64,000 nucleotides of DNA from Diatrype stigma. Lineage: Eukaryota > Ascomycota > Sordariomycetes > Xylariales > Diatrypaceae. The notes beneath the pieces were generated by a model that did not search any database, was not told the DNA's origin, and saw only the letters and a list, made by a program, of their open reading frames with translations. Every line of letters begins with the position of its first letter. Position 1 is the first letter of the stretch. Shown here piece after piece: positions 45,855 through 57,562 of the stretch. The stretch covers positions 124,001 to 188,000 of the forward strand of contig JAKJXP020000081.1 of assembly GCA_022225965.2 (NCBI GenBank), read 5' to 3'. The translations under genes and the position numbers were made by a program.

Positions 45855-48800
45855 ATGGCGGATGAAGCCGAGCGACTCGTCATCGCGCCTTTCCGGGAAA
45901 TTGTCGAGAAGGGCAGCGCCGCCCTCCAAAATGCCCAGGATGTGGAGGAGGACAAGGCGGCGGACATGGTTAAGGCAGCGCAAAGCCTGTTAAAAGAAGG
46001 AGAGCGCGCCCTAAAAAGAATCGAGCCACTCTGTAGCAAGAATTATAGCGAGTATGGCGTCAATTTTATTGATGCAGTTAAAGAGCATGGTAAGGAGTTC
46101 GAACAAGTATTCCCGGAAGCATATCCATGTCTAGTCCCTGCCTGTGGTGGCTGATTTGATGTCGTCAATTAGATGAGCTCGCGCAATACCGGTCGGAACT
46201 GGAGGATCTGTTATGGGATTTCGATGATTATATCGAGGTCGATGAGTTCGACGCCGAGAAGTTCGACCAGCTGCAGAAAGCTTCGAGAAGAGCTGCACCG
46301 AAGGTCTTGGATATATTAAAGCGCATGAAATTGGTCACCCCTCACCCTCGACCGTACTCAATGAGCTCTGCGTCTAGAACCCAAACTCCCACCAACACAG
46401 CTGGTATCAGGACATCATCTCAGGGGATACCTGTGGATGAGGATGGGCAGGTGTTGAGCCCTCGGATGGAGGCGGTGGCAGGTCCCGACGAAGGGTTGAA
46501 CGGACGGCCTGGTACAACAGTGATTAATGATGATCTTGGTCGGAGAGATTCACATCGCTCGGGGCTTTCCGAGCCCATCTCAGAACCTTTCCCCCGGCCA
46601 CCTTCTGTTGATCCTTGGCAGTTTGATAAAGCACCGCCGACCGCTTCCGGCGAGCCGCTGGAAGGAGATGCACTGCAACGCCGCTTGCTAGTCGGGACGG
46701 ACTCGCCTACTTTGTATCCAACCGCTCTCCTCAGTGCGGTCAACCCACATAACCAGAGCGTGGAAGAACGGAGAGCATCGGCGCCCAAGGACGATGAGGA
46801 TCGGCGTATGCGCGCCGCTTCTCAAAGTGCCGGGGCGGGGAGTGAAGGGTCGTTCTCTCCACCACCGCAGAGTGCTCGTTGGACTTCTTCTACGTACGGC
46901 TCGAACGAATCGGCACCTGCCCCTCTGCAAGTCAACCGAAGGCAAAAAATGTCACCGGATCCTGGCCGGTCACCTACAAATGGAGATGAAGCTATAAGTA
47001 AATCGCATAATTACTCGACAAGTCGATCGCCATCGGACGCTTCTGTATTCTCATTCCCCCCTTCATTCACCCGCGGGGAGAAGCTCGAGAAGAGTCATGG
47101 CCGAGGAAGCAGTCTAGGCAACGAGCAGATGTTTCCGACGCGGCAGGCATCTCTGCCAACCCACAAACTTAACCTTCAGCTTCATCCACCGAAGCGCCAG
47201 CCGTCTGCAGAATCTGTCAATAGCTCCGTCTTCGACATAATCGAGTACGCAAGCAGTGGGAGTCCTGTCACGAATGTGAATACGAATATAAATATGAAAA
47301 GAAGCTCGACGATGTCTGCAGCGCCAAGCAGCCCCTATTCCCCGATTGTCCTGCAACCACCAGCATATCCGAGCCACCCGATTCCCTACAGACAACCAGG
47401 ACGTGGAGACATCAGTCCTACCGGAACAATTGGCAACCAGTCCATGCTTACGTTACAGGGAGAATCCGGTGGCGAGCCAGTGCGATTCACGCCTAGCATA
47501 CTCGATGGTCTGATACCCGTCGAGTCAGAAGGATCGGTACATAACATGCCCTTGTCCCTGAGACAAACCGATTGCAGTATAGGCCCGAACAGCTCGTTTT
47601 ATAAGCTTAAGGGCTTTTGCAAAGGGGCGGAGGATGCGAAGAGAGGGGGCCCAGGCTTCAAGAAGATCAAGCGGCCCGCCGGTGTAAGAAAATCTATTTT
47701 CTACTGGGAACAGGGATGGTCCATTTCAAGCAGAGAGCTTACCATTTTATACAGGGATTTTCGATGGCGATTGTCGCCAAATGCACGCACTGTCTTTTCG
47801 AACTTGACTATAAAGACGTCGAGAGAGATCGCAATAATGACTGTAGGTCTTGTATTTCTGTACACGAGGCTTTTGACTGACATGCAATCTAGCTGCCGGT
47901 AACTTCACCGCGAATAGCATAGGTTTTCGCTTGCGCATCCTCCAGAAGAGCCATCTTTCTGTCCGGCACGTTGAGGAACAGCTCTACGGGTGTGTGTTTT
48001 GTATACAGCAGGGAAAGACGAATGAGGAAAGCGATGCGACCGTATTCTTCACGCAGAAACAGCTCCTTCTACATCTAGCCCGCCATCCTCGCCCATTGCC
48101 CGCGGTCCCGGGCCTGACAGTTATTGAAGGGTCAGACATGCCCCCAGACTTGAAAGACAATTTCGACCTTCACTTCCCGAACCCTCCCATCCGATCCGTC
48201 ATGACGGGGATCATGCCCGAGATCTCGAAGCTTCCGACGGCCGTCGCGACGGAGACGAGGAAGTACCAGAACGGAGTCATGCGCACCCCGCCAGATCGCA
48301 CTCCAGTCTTGCACTTTGCCGTCGGCGCGAAGATTGTCGGCATCGAGTTTCCGCCCAAGTACGAGGGTAAATGGGGCTTAGGCTGGCATGACGGGGTGCG
48401 CGCAGCGTTCGAGACCGATACGGTGCTTCTGGATGCACCGCCCAAGGGTGAGATCAGGATGCAAGGTACCAGCAACGTACAAGCCGTAGCACGGTGGAAA
48501 TGGAACCAAAAAGGGGGCGACGAGAAGTGGCTCAGGTTCGACAAGGGAGATGTCATCAAGAATATCAGCTGTAAGACCACCCGTGATGGAATCTCCTGTT
48601 TTTCATTTCCCTGGTTTGTTTGCATGAAGCGCACTGCAGAGCACCATTGCTGATTATATAACGAAACAGGGTCACATAAAGATCACTGGTGCTGGTCTGG
48701 AACATCTGCAAAGGGCTGGGGCGTCTTCCCGCAGTCGCATCTCGAGCCGAGCTCGATCCAGACCGTCCAGCCGGGCGACAGCGGCAGCGTCAGCAGCGGC

Positions 48801-49098
48801 GAGAAGAAACCTACGTGGTTATCGATCCGCAGGAACGCCGACCGTAAGTTCCCGTTCATCAGCGAGGACAATCCCAACCCGAGCACCGTTCCCACTTTTG
48901 CGGCGGTCAGATTCTTTAACTAGTTCTCATTTTTTCTTTTTCTATGTAGTGTCTGTCGACCATTTCCTCCGCGGTAACTCCGCGAGCTCTCCGCGCAGGG
49001 ATCTGTTCAAGGTGCCAACGAACAAGCTCCCCGTCGACGAGCAGTGGACGAACGGCGACGAGGTAGGTCGGAGCCGGGCGACGAGGGCTGGGCTGTGA
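45855..49098 (+). CDS. Large protein with Cys/His zinc module and C-terminal SH3 domain
   Basis: Six exons (45855-46089, 46173-47683, 47755-47842, 47893-48570, 48670-48843, 48950-49098) give 944 residues, all GT/AG. Residues 1-150 are helical and charged (EKGSAALQNAQDVEEDKAADM; DLLWDFDDYIEVDEFD). Residues ~155-520 are a Ser/Pro-rich, probably disordered linker. Residues ~585-690 hold CTHC, CVFC and HLARH, a pattern that could bind zinc. Then AVARWKWN, WLRFDKGDVI and GWGVFPQSHLE form a clear SH3 domain (~765-830), which would bind Pro-rich partners. Function unknown. The SH3 suggests a scaffold role in signalling or the cortex (inference). After WTNGDE the sequence could splice again at a GTAGGT, so the last 11 residues are uncertain. 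Confidence 0.82.
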
Positions 49099-49300
49099 GT
49101 CGAGTCCTCTCGCCGGTATCTCTTGATCTATACGTGTATGTGCGTATATCCTTATGTATGTGGATCCGAAAAGATGCTATATAACGGCCGGGATTTTGAC
49201 GGATATCATGGCGCATTCGTGCTTACGGGATTTTACGAGTTTATGCAAGGGTTTGGAATGTCATGGCGGGCGATCTTTTAACCATATACCCCTTCCGTTT

Positions 49301-49350
49301 TTCATCATCATCAACAACACCAACATCAACATCAACATCAACATCATCAA
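49301..49350. repeat. CATCAA/CATCAT microsatellite
   Basis: About eight imperfect hexamers or trimers. Confidence 0.85.
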
Positions 49351-49873
49351 TTGTATATAAGCCTATTTCGACTTTGCAACTACACCTAGAGGTTGGGTTT
49401 GGTGGGAAACAGGCAGATTGGCGGCGGTTCTGTTGTTGCTGCTTGCCAATACCTGCTGCTGTAACTAGAACTTAGACTCTTGTCAAAATACGTTATATCG
49501 TGCTGTTCAACACCGAGCCCCGGTAGTAGCACGAACATCTCTGTCATTACCTGTTGAGTGAGTAGATATGGTACGTGCAGGGAAACCATTTGTTTCTGTA
49601 GGTAGCACGCCGGCACAGCACAGCACAGCACAGCTAGCTAGATGCCCAAGGTTCAAGGTGTCAATGGGAAGCAGGTTACCGAATATGCCTACGACGCGTG
49701 TGCCTTATGCGATGGTTCTCCGCACCATCCAGCCATCGGCCGCCCGCAGCTATCGACATATCCGAGGTCCCTTCGTCGGCACGGGTAACGGCACCGAGGT
49801 GGCAGACTAGGCGCTTGTCGGGTCACACGGCTGATCCGAGAGTCCCGTCTCCTTGGCCTGCACATTACACTAC

Positions 49874-49904
<31 letters not shown>
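49874..49904. repeat. CTG trinucleotide repeat, about 9-10 units
   Basis: Uninterrupted CTG run, non-coding as far as I can tell. It is the same triplet as the 14-kb array. Confidence 0.92.
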
Positions 49905-49906
<2 letters not shown>

Positions 49907-50730
49907 GCTACACAACGCGCTTTGACGGTGCTACCATGCTATATGGCTAGCCACCTGACCAGGTAGGTAGGTATCGTCGTAACTTGGGCAAGTAAGAATT
50001 GAGGAGGTGCTCGTATATAATGCTTAGTAGGTAGGTAGGTAAGTACTTAGGTAGCATTCCATCAGGACGGGATGGCAGATGGGCATAATGATACCCAGGT
50101 GCATAGGTAGGTAGATCAGGTATAGAGGTACGGTAGGTAGTCTTGAGAGGATCCATGGACTTCGCCGTTTATATTTAGCTGCATGTGTGTTGCATCATCG
50201 ACAGGTGGGCAACCGGCCACGTGGATTGTGTTCCTTCAGCTTCGGAAAACATGGAGATGTCTGACTGACTAGTATACAGTACGTAGGTACAATACCTGTG
50301 TTGGTCTGGGGAACCTTGACGCCAACCCCCTTCTCTCCATTTTATAGCTAATTAGTACCTGTTTGCCTTACGTTATGGAATCTTCTCCTGTAGGCTTCTT
50401 TCCGTGCAGAATGCAAGTACGTAATGAAAAGGAGACCCTTGAACATGTCAAACATGGGTAGGTCTTCTACCAAACCCCCGCTAGTGAAGCTCCCCTCGTC
50501 TGCCTGAACCTTAATACTTGGGGAAATATCTGTTGCCTGATCAGGAAGCCGGCACTTGGGAATGGGAGATACAAAATAATATCTCGAGGGACAACGTTAG
50601 GAAGTGTGTAATTCTATGGTATGAAATCGAGTAACCAATTTCAAGCCCTTACAAAGCTTCAAGGGTAAGAGAACGGCGGCGAATAACGGCTCAATGTAGA
50701 GGTAGTGACCATGGGCACGGCTTTGGTATT

Positions 50731-50752
50731 AAAAAAAAAAAAAAAAAAAAAA
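50731..50752 (+). repeat. Poly-A run of 22
   Basis: Twenty-two consecutive A between ordinary bases. It could be the tail of an inserted retrosequence or only a slippage tract. No target-site duplication was clear to me. Confidence 0.9.
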
Positions 50753-51048
50753 GGTGACGTCATTACTATAACATTTACGTGCATACTTCCACACATACTT
50801 ACAGATATGTTTCGATGATGGTAAGTCCCGATCTGAGATCATCGCCTAATAAGCTCATCAAGGCGTCTCTCTCACTCATGCCACGAGGGCTTCACATTTG
50901 CCAATTGTACGGCTTTGGTAGCAGCAGCAGTACTAGTAGTATCAGTAAGAGTAATAGCGGAATCCGGAGAACATCGTCGCATTGGATCGTGGGCACCGCA
51001 TTATCAGCAGCGCCGTTTCCATCCGTTCGCGCTCGCACTGCCGTTACC

Positions 51049-51810
51049 ATGAGCTGGATGGACTCCTGGTCGCGCCCGGGGAAGTCGCAGGCCACCCCGG
51101 CCCCGTACTATCTGCTCCCCGGCGGCGAGGACATGCCGTACTGTAGGTCCTGCGGCCGGGTCGTTGGCCCCCGCAAAGCCAATGCCAACGCCGCTGCCGC
51201 TGCCGCTGCCGCTGCCCACGGAGACCATCACAAGAACCGGGCTATTGTGGAGACGACGCCGACGCCAACGCCGACGAGGTACTGCTCGGCGCGCTGCCGG
51301 AATAACAAGCCGGGGAAGCTGGACCGCGATATCGAGGCGGCGTTCCTGCGGATGCTCGAAGGTGAAGGAAAAGAACCAAAAGAAGAACCCGGGACTCGCG
51401 CCTCAGCAGCGGTAACAACGGAAGCCTGCGGCGGCGGCGGCGAGTGTAACGAGGGGACGGGCAATATTCGCAGCTCCGGCGCAAAGAAAACTCAGAAACG
51501 GGAGAAGCATCATAAGACCGCCGCCCCTAACAACAAAGGCGATCCTAGGATTCTCGTCTCCTGCGACGAGGTCGAGAGGCACATCTTCGGTGGTGGCGGT
51601 GGCGACCTGGAGATTCTCGGCCGAAAGAAGAATAATAGGGCATCCTCTCACACAGTTGCCGCTGAGCGGCATGAATCCCCGGAGCATGATCTGATAGCAG
51701 AGGATGATCATGACGAGAGCGATTCCGATCACCCTCAAGCCGGAGACAGAGATAGCGGCGTTTCCATCGATGACCACGACCACGACCACGACCACGGTGC
51801 CGAACTCCCC

Positions 51811-51857
<47 letters not shown>

Positions 51858-52287
51858 CAACAATAATAGCGTGGAAGCAGCCGCAGTCGACGGCGACATC
51901 CTAGCGCGCATGGCGGTCCGCAGCGGCACGCGCATCCGGCCCCCGCAGAACGCGTCGGAGGTGAACGGCAGCGTGGGCGGGGAGAAGGGGCGCGCCGAGC
52001 GGGCCGCGGAGACGGGGGAAATGGCGCGCCGGAGGCTCGAGGGCCTGCGGAGGGCTCGGCAAAAGGAGTCGGTGCGGTGCGCGGCGCGGCGTCTGGTCGT
52101 TTTCGGGACCGGGGCCGGGACTACCGGCGAACGTGACGGCGGCGGCAAGGAAAAGAAGAAGGGAAGGGGAGAGAAGGAGGGGCAGGGGGAGAACAAGAAG
52201 GCGAAAAAGTGCGAGGCCGTTATGCAGGGCAAGGTCGTCGAGCCGAGCTTCGCGAAAGGCGATTGGGGCGTTAGGTGGAGGGAGTAA
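51049..52287 (+). CDS. Conserved fungal protein with short Cys zinc module and low-complexity body
   Basis: Single exon. I start at ATG 51049 (MSWMDSWSRPGKSQATP), giving 412 residues, because this opening resembles one found at the start of uncharacterised ascomycete proteins. An ATG at 50779 in the same frame adds 90 unlikely residues. PYCRSCGRVV (~32-35) and YCSARCRNNKPG (~83-87) supply two Cys pairs that may bind one zinc. Next comes a helix DIEAAFLRMLEGE. An Ala run separates the two pairs. The rest is low-complexity, with Asp/His alternation, a ~15 Ser run coded by AGC repeats, and Arg/Lys/Glu-rich helices near the end (RRARQKESVRCAARRLVVFG). The C-terminal ~60 residues are basic (KEKKKGRGEKEG) and then end GDWGVRWRE. 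I do not know the function. Confidence 0.75.
51802..51858. repeat. AGC repeat coding a Ser run
   Basis: About 14-15 AGC triplets inside the preceding CDS, just after a GACCAC repeat (about 51774-51797) that codes alternating Asp and His. Confidence 0.9.
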
Positions 52288-55200
52288 GTATGTACCGTAT
52301 GTGCGTACGAGCACATATTTCTTGTCGCGAGATCACCGATGTCTCTGTTGCTCCTGGCGGCATTTTCGCATATGGCAGCTCATGCACGACACACCTACCT
52401 AGCTAGGCATGTGTGAAGATGATGTTTACAGCAATACTGGTATACTTGTATGATATGATAGGTAACATCGCGGGAACGTATCGTCGTTAGGCATTTCCCA
52501 AACCGTTGCGGTCGTAGCCATCCGAACTACTGGCAGGGATGCGGTGATGCAGTTACATGCATATTACCACCACACGAACCATCCCATCTTAAACACGGCA
52601 TTGTAACTACACAGTGCGGCCTTAGCCACGTTCTAGAAGGCTTCTACGTACTAGATAAGGAGGCTCTGAGCACGTACGTTCATCGGGATGTAGTTCACCA
52701 CGCGAGAGCCAGGGGCTGTCCCGTCCCGGCCGGCTACGCCATCGCACAGGTATTCCATATCCACCCTTCCGCGCTTCGGAGAAAGCGAACAAGAGATGAA
52801 AGAAAGAATCGTGTAAATAGGTAGCTGACTGGTGTTCTCATGTCTAAAGATGACGACATCCCGTCCTCATTTCGTCTCATGGCTCATCGGAGCCGCCGTG
52901 ATGGGCACCTCCCACGTGATTTCTCTATACGAACAGGTCGGATAAGACCGCTTTTAAAGGTGTCGGGAGGGAAAAGACTGTAGACCAGCCCCCCTTTTCT
53001 CTTCACTCGTACTATGTAGTTGTTATGGGACCATACTTAAGTCCGAGACGATGTGAGTCTGACTTCGCACTGGATTTAGCTACTCACAACTTATATATAG
53101 ACGATTGCGACTTGAAGGATCATGTCTGCCACGGCTGTGCCTGTTCTATACGTAATGGCATCGCTTCTTCCAGCTTGTCGGGCCTTGCAAAGTAGCCGGC
53201 CATCGGCGTGGATGAAGGGACGGCTTAACGAGTCGAACCCGGGAGGTCGGTATTTGTATTCGAGACGCGACAAGAGGAGGCAAACGGGCAAACGTTGGCT
53301 TTTGCATCACGGAAAAACACCGATAGCTGTGAAACTCGACCCAGGTGGGATTCTCCGAGATTTCGGGATTGCTCATACTGGGTTAGTGCTAACCAGGACG
53401 CAAGAGAGAGCCACAACCGTAGATCGCAAACGTGATGTGGTATAGTTTACTATAGTTTATACATTAAGTACACATAAATAGTAGCCGTAGTACGTATGTA
53501 GGAAAAGTGATACCTACCCTCTCCACTCGAGTGAGATCTCCGTAGTATAAGTACGTACGTAGGTAAGGACCGAACTAACCACGTCGAGATCCGCCAAGTG
53601 CTACGGCTGGTTCGGTCATTTTAACTTTTCTTTGATCTGTCAAACTCGCGTGGCATTGTCGATCTGGTTCGTAGTAAGCTTGGATCGATCAGCCCCAAGA
53701 CAAACGCATAATTAAGTAACTAACTACTGTACCTACTCAGCTAACTACTACATACTTCGTACCTCCTTATGTTTCATATCACAGACCCCTGTCAACGGGC
53801 CATGTGCGCCTGATCCTGATCCTGTAGACAGAAGATTACCTTGGGCTTCCAGAAGCCAATTGGCATGATCGATCGCACCTGCTGCTGTGGTTTCTGAGGT
53901 GCTTGTCTCTGGCGTTAGGGATGCTGCGCTCCCGTTCTGCTGGTCTGGGGCTCGCCTACCTACTGTAATTATGAGTATGTGAGTACGTACTATTACGGGT
54001 ACATGCTACCCATGTCAATAGCGTGCCAGGGGGTGTTTTTAAAGTGATTATCTGTACCGTTTTGAACCCTTAAAACCATTACGGGGCCAGAATCGTCTCC
54101 CTGCAAATTTCAACCGGTAACGCTTAAGCTGGAAAGATACTTGCCCATTTTAAAGATACCTAAGAATTAATGGGCATTATGGAACATATGGAAGTCTTTT
54201 GGCCAAGATGGACATGATTCTACAAGATCTGGCTACAGCTGCAGGTCTACGATTATACAGCTAGGCTACTGGTTATACTGGCAATTAGAAGGTATATTGT
54301 TTGGCTATATAAGTCTAGGCAGGTGCATCGTGAGATAGAAAGAGCTGGCCTGGACTAACCTTAAGATAGGCCCAAAATGGGTAAAAGATAGTCTTCGGCT
54401 GAAGACTATAACCTGATTTTAAGCCCGTCTGCACCTGGAGGTAAGGACTGGAACAGGAGGAAACGACTAGGACGGAAATACTTTCGAATAATAGGTAGTC
54501 AGCAAAATGTACAAAATTCTATACTAGAAACGGTAAAGAGGACCGTTCTTTTCCGGGATGGCTATGTATTACCGTCGCGATGATTACCATTTTGCCAAAT
54601 GATACAGATACTCACTTATAAAAACCCCCCTGGCGCGCTACTGGTACGAAGGGGCCTGGTCCGCTTGGAGGCCATGCGCACACAGCATGTTTGTGTCCCC
54701 GTCTCTTCAACACCAAGAGCCGGCCACGTGGATCCTGTTCTGGCTTATTCTATTCGTTTGATCGGCGATCAGGGCAAGCTCCGGACTTGGAAAGGGGCTG
54801 GATGGCTTCTGCCGTGATACCGCACAGCATATTGGTTTCATCTCTCGAGTCTCTTACTACGCATCCTCATGCACACCAGTCGCCGCATAGGACCGAGGCA
54901 TCTCGATAAATATGTGAGACATACATGCCTCGCTAGTGCGGGCTTCTAGAAGCTAGACTAGCTATTGGAACTAGTTTGTACATGGTCAGATACCAGAGGG
55001 GAGGATAGCAGTCAAGATGGGCCAAGACAGAGTCTAGAATCTCGGCCTCGGTAATGATAGACTACGGGGGTTGAACCATCGCTTTACTATGTATCTACTT
55101 CGTGCAGGTATGCCTGGTCCAGTTCAATAGGTCGTGGTAATGCTCATTGAGGCTGAGCTTTCACTATCCAGACCGTGCAGGGGTTTGATCTGTGATATGC

Positions 55201-55568
55201 TCCGTACTTAAAGATCAGATCATGTTGGAGGTTTCGGCGTGTCCGTTTTGAAAACATTCTGTAGCGTAAAACATCCTTCCCCAGTTCGTACCAACGATAG
55301 GGGTTCTTAGTGGATTATGTAATGCAAGAGCTTAAATCGAACCATCGATGGCAGCCGTCGATGGTGGATGGATGCCCCAGCGCGCGATGCTCCAGTGCTC
55401 GCATGGCGTCGGCTTTTGAACTTAAAAGCTGTCATAATTAGCAAGTCCCGCTCGATCAAGGACCAGGCTAGTTTTGAGACCTGCTGGGTAGCTCTGCCCT
55501 CTGCGAATTTCCATTTTCATTCTACTATAAGACATACACCCTCCCTAGGATGCGCTATCAATTAGGGG

Positions 55569-55592
55569 CCCTAACCCTGTACCTAACCCTGG
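55569..55592. repeat. Telomere-like interstitial motif (CCCTAACCCT twice)
   Basis: Sequence of form CCCTAACCCT, GTA, then CTAACCCT. It matches two short pieces of the fungal telomere repeat. It is too short to prove a telomeric origin. Confidence 0.5.
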
Positions 55593-56773
55593 ACCCTCTG
55601 CGGGGACAGCGCATAGGCGTGCATATTTAGGAAATGATGTGCTACTAGTTAGGACTAATCAAGCTCCAACACACGTGGGAATATGCACAGAATTGGAATC
55701 GATCCCAGGATGATGCTCAGTCGGCTGCCATCTCCTTTCATGATCCCTGTATCCCCGGCAGCCCCAGGTACGTTAGGCAATTCGATTCACCGTAACTTCT
55801 TCGCTCTTAAATACATGATTCATGAGGTGCCCTCAGGTGCTGAGCGGAAGGCACAAGGCATGATACAGGTACAAGTGCTTGCCCACCTGTAGATACACAA
55901 GCAGTTATAACCTGGAATTATTAGGTAACTGTTGTTTGGCTGCTTACATAGTACCGATTGCTCCCCTTGTCACGATCTCGATAAGAGCACCATGACACTG
56001 CTCCTCATGTGTAAGTTTCCATACCCTGCTATGGCCCGTCTATATATATAGCACAGAAGTTGCCTCAACTACTATGTATAATAGGCTCTTCCCAACCTCT
56101 CTGAACAAACAGCCCTTAAGTGCTTTCGTTAAGCTGCAAACAACCCTTATACTCTTATATATATGTACTTATCTCGGGCTTATATCCTATCACATAGATA
56201 GCTTGGGGTATATTTCATGGCTTAATGCTGTGATTCCATAAGGCTATCACGTATCATGTTCCTGATAAGATTTCAACTATATACCTAGGTACACCACCTA
56301 TGTATGTAGGTCAGCTAGAGCTATCATTTTTGCCAATTTCATCTAATATTATCACGGCTATACACAGCTATATGATATTCGCTTTATTCCATCAGGTGCC
56401 ATTAATCAAAGATTTCATATGCACACAAGTGATAGGTAAGTAATACACGACTTGCATACATTGGCTTTGCAAGCCCACACATGCACACACAAACACATAC
56501 ACGCACACACATGAAAACACGCATACACAATAGGTATTTATATCCAGTTATATATTCAGTTGGTACCTACCTAGGTCGGTACTGTTTGTATTGCACAATA
56601 CAGAGGTACTGTTTGTACGATACAACCTAGCTAAAGTGCCATATCCACATCCAATATCCACATTTGTCAATGGGCGTCCATCGACCCCCCAAGAAGAATT
56701 GATTAGAATCCCGCAAGAATATCGCAAGAACCCACATACTGCCCCCCCTACCGGCCACACTTCCCACTCCAGC

Positions 56774-56824
56774 TGCCCACAGCCCACAGCCCACAACCCA
56801 CAGCCCACAACCCACAGCCCACAC
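56774..56824. repeat. CCCACAG/CCCACAA heptamer array, about 7 units
   Basis: Seven-base units in a clear CCCACAG-CCCACAA alternation. C-rich on the plus strand. Confidence 0.88.
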
Positions 56825-56931
56825 AGGGCACAGGGTGACGAGGTACAGCACCATTGGCTACTGCCAACCTGGAAATTTGACCGGCCCATTGCACCACTTC
56901 GGTTTAAACATCGACCGTCTCCTACCCTAAG

Positions 56932-57024
56932 GTCTACCTACTGTCTACCTACTGTCTACCTAGCTAACCACCTAGTACTGTCTACCCAGCTACTGTCTAC
57001 CTAGCCACTGTCTACTTACCTACC
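56932..57024. repeat. CTGTCTACCTA repeat
   Basis: About six units of CTGTCTACCTA type with changing spacers. It merges with the TACCTACC motif family. Confidence 0.82.
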
Positions 57025-57562
57025 GAGCCCAGGCTCCTTAAGTTGCGTTGATAGCAACGGCTGGCAATCCACCACGCTAACACCCAACCTTACTCGCTGC
57101 GCATCCTTTCGAACGCTCCTGTGTCGACTCAATCTCGTCATCCACTTCGGATTGACAGCCCGCCTCCTGCTTTTCGGCCGTCGACACATCTCTGTACTAC
57201 GGCTGAGGAGGCAAGCCCATGTACATAGCAAAGGCGACTTCGAAGCAAAGCGACAACAGTGGCGGCGACGACGACTATAGCGACGATCCTTGCTGATTCC
57301 GCAGTCAGATGATTGCTAGAATAACGGGCTCACCGGACCCAGCACCGAAGCATCAAGGTCGAATTGCAATTGCACCCTCATTCGCCGAGACAGCCGCCTC
57401 CCCTTTCCGCTGAACCGAATTCTTCCGAGATAATGTCCTGACGGATGGTTGCCTTCATTCACACACGCCTTCGGCACTGAAACTGGTATACCAAGACCGC
57501 CGACTCAATTGCTATCGCCAACCTTGCTATCGGCTGGCGTAAGGCCCGACAGCATATGCACA

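Larger units (their letters stand above)
49099..51048. other. Intergenic with microsatellites
   Basis: No gene seen. GGTAGGTA clusters lie at about 49960-50050 and 50105-50140. The poly-A, CTG and CATCAA repeats are listed separately. Confidence 0.5.
52288..57562. other. About 5.3 kb without a supportable gene
   Basis: No frame shows a family motif. The longest plus-strand frames (about 107 and 137 codons) cover simple repeats or lack features. GGTAGGTA-type motifs, CA-rich DNA (about 56475-56525) and the two repeats listed below lie here. The last few hundred bases before 57563 hold the G-alpha promoter and leader. Confidence 0.5.

Noticed and set aside
53122..53445. 107-codon plus-strand frame with a hydrophobic start
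   Set aside because: The start could pass for a signal peptide, but no family, no conserved pattern and an overlapping minus-strand frame of similar quality make it unsafe.
56591..57004. 137-codon plus-strand frame upstream of the G-alpha gene
   Set aside because: Mostly built from the CCCACAG and CTGTCTACCTA repeats.
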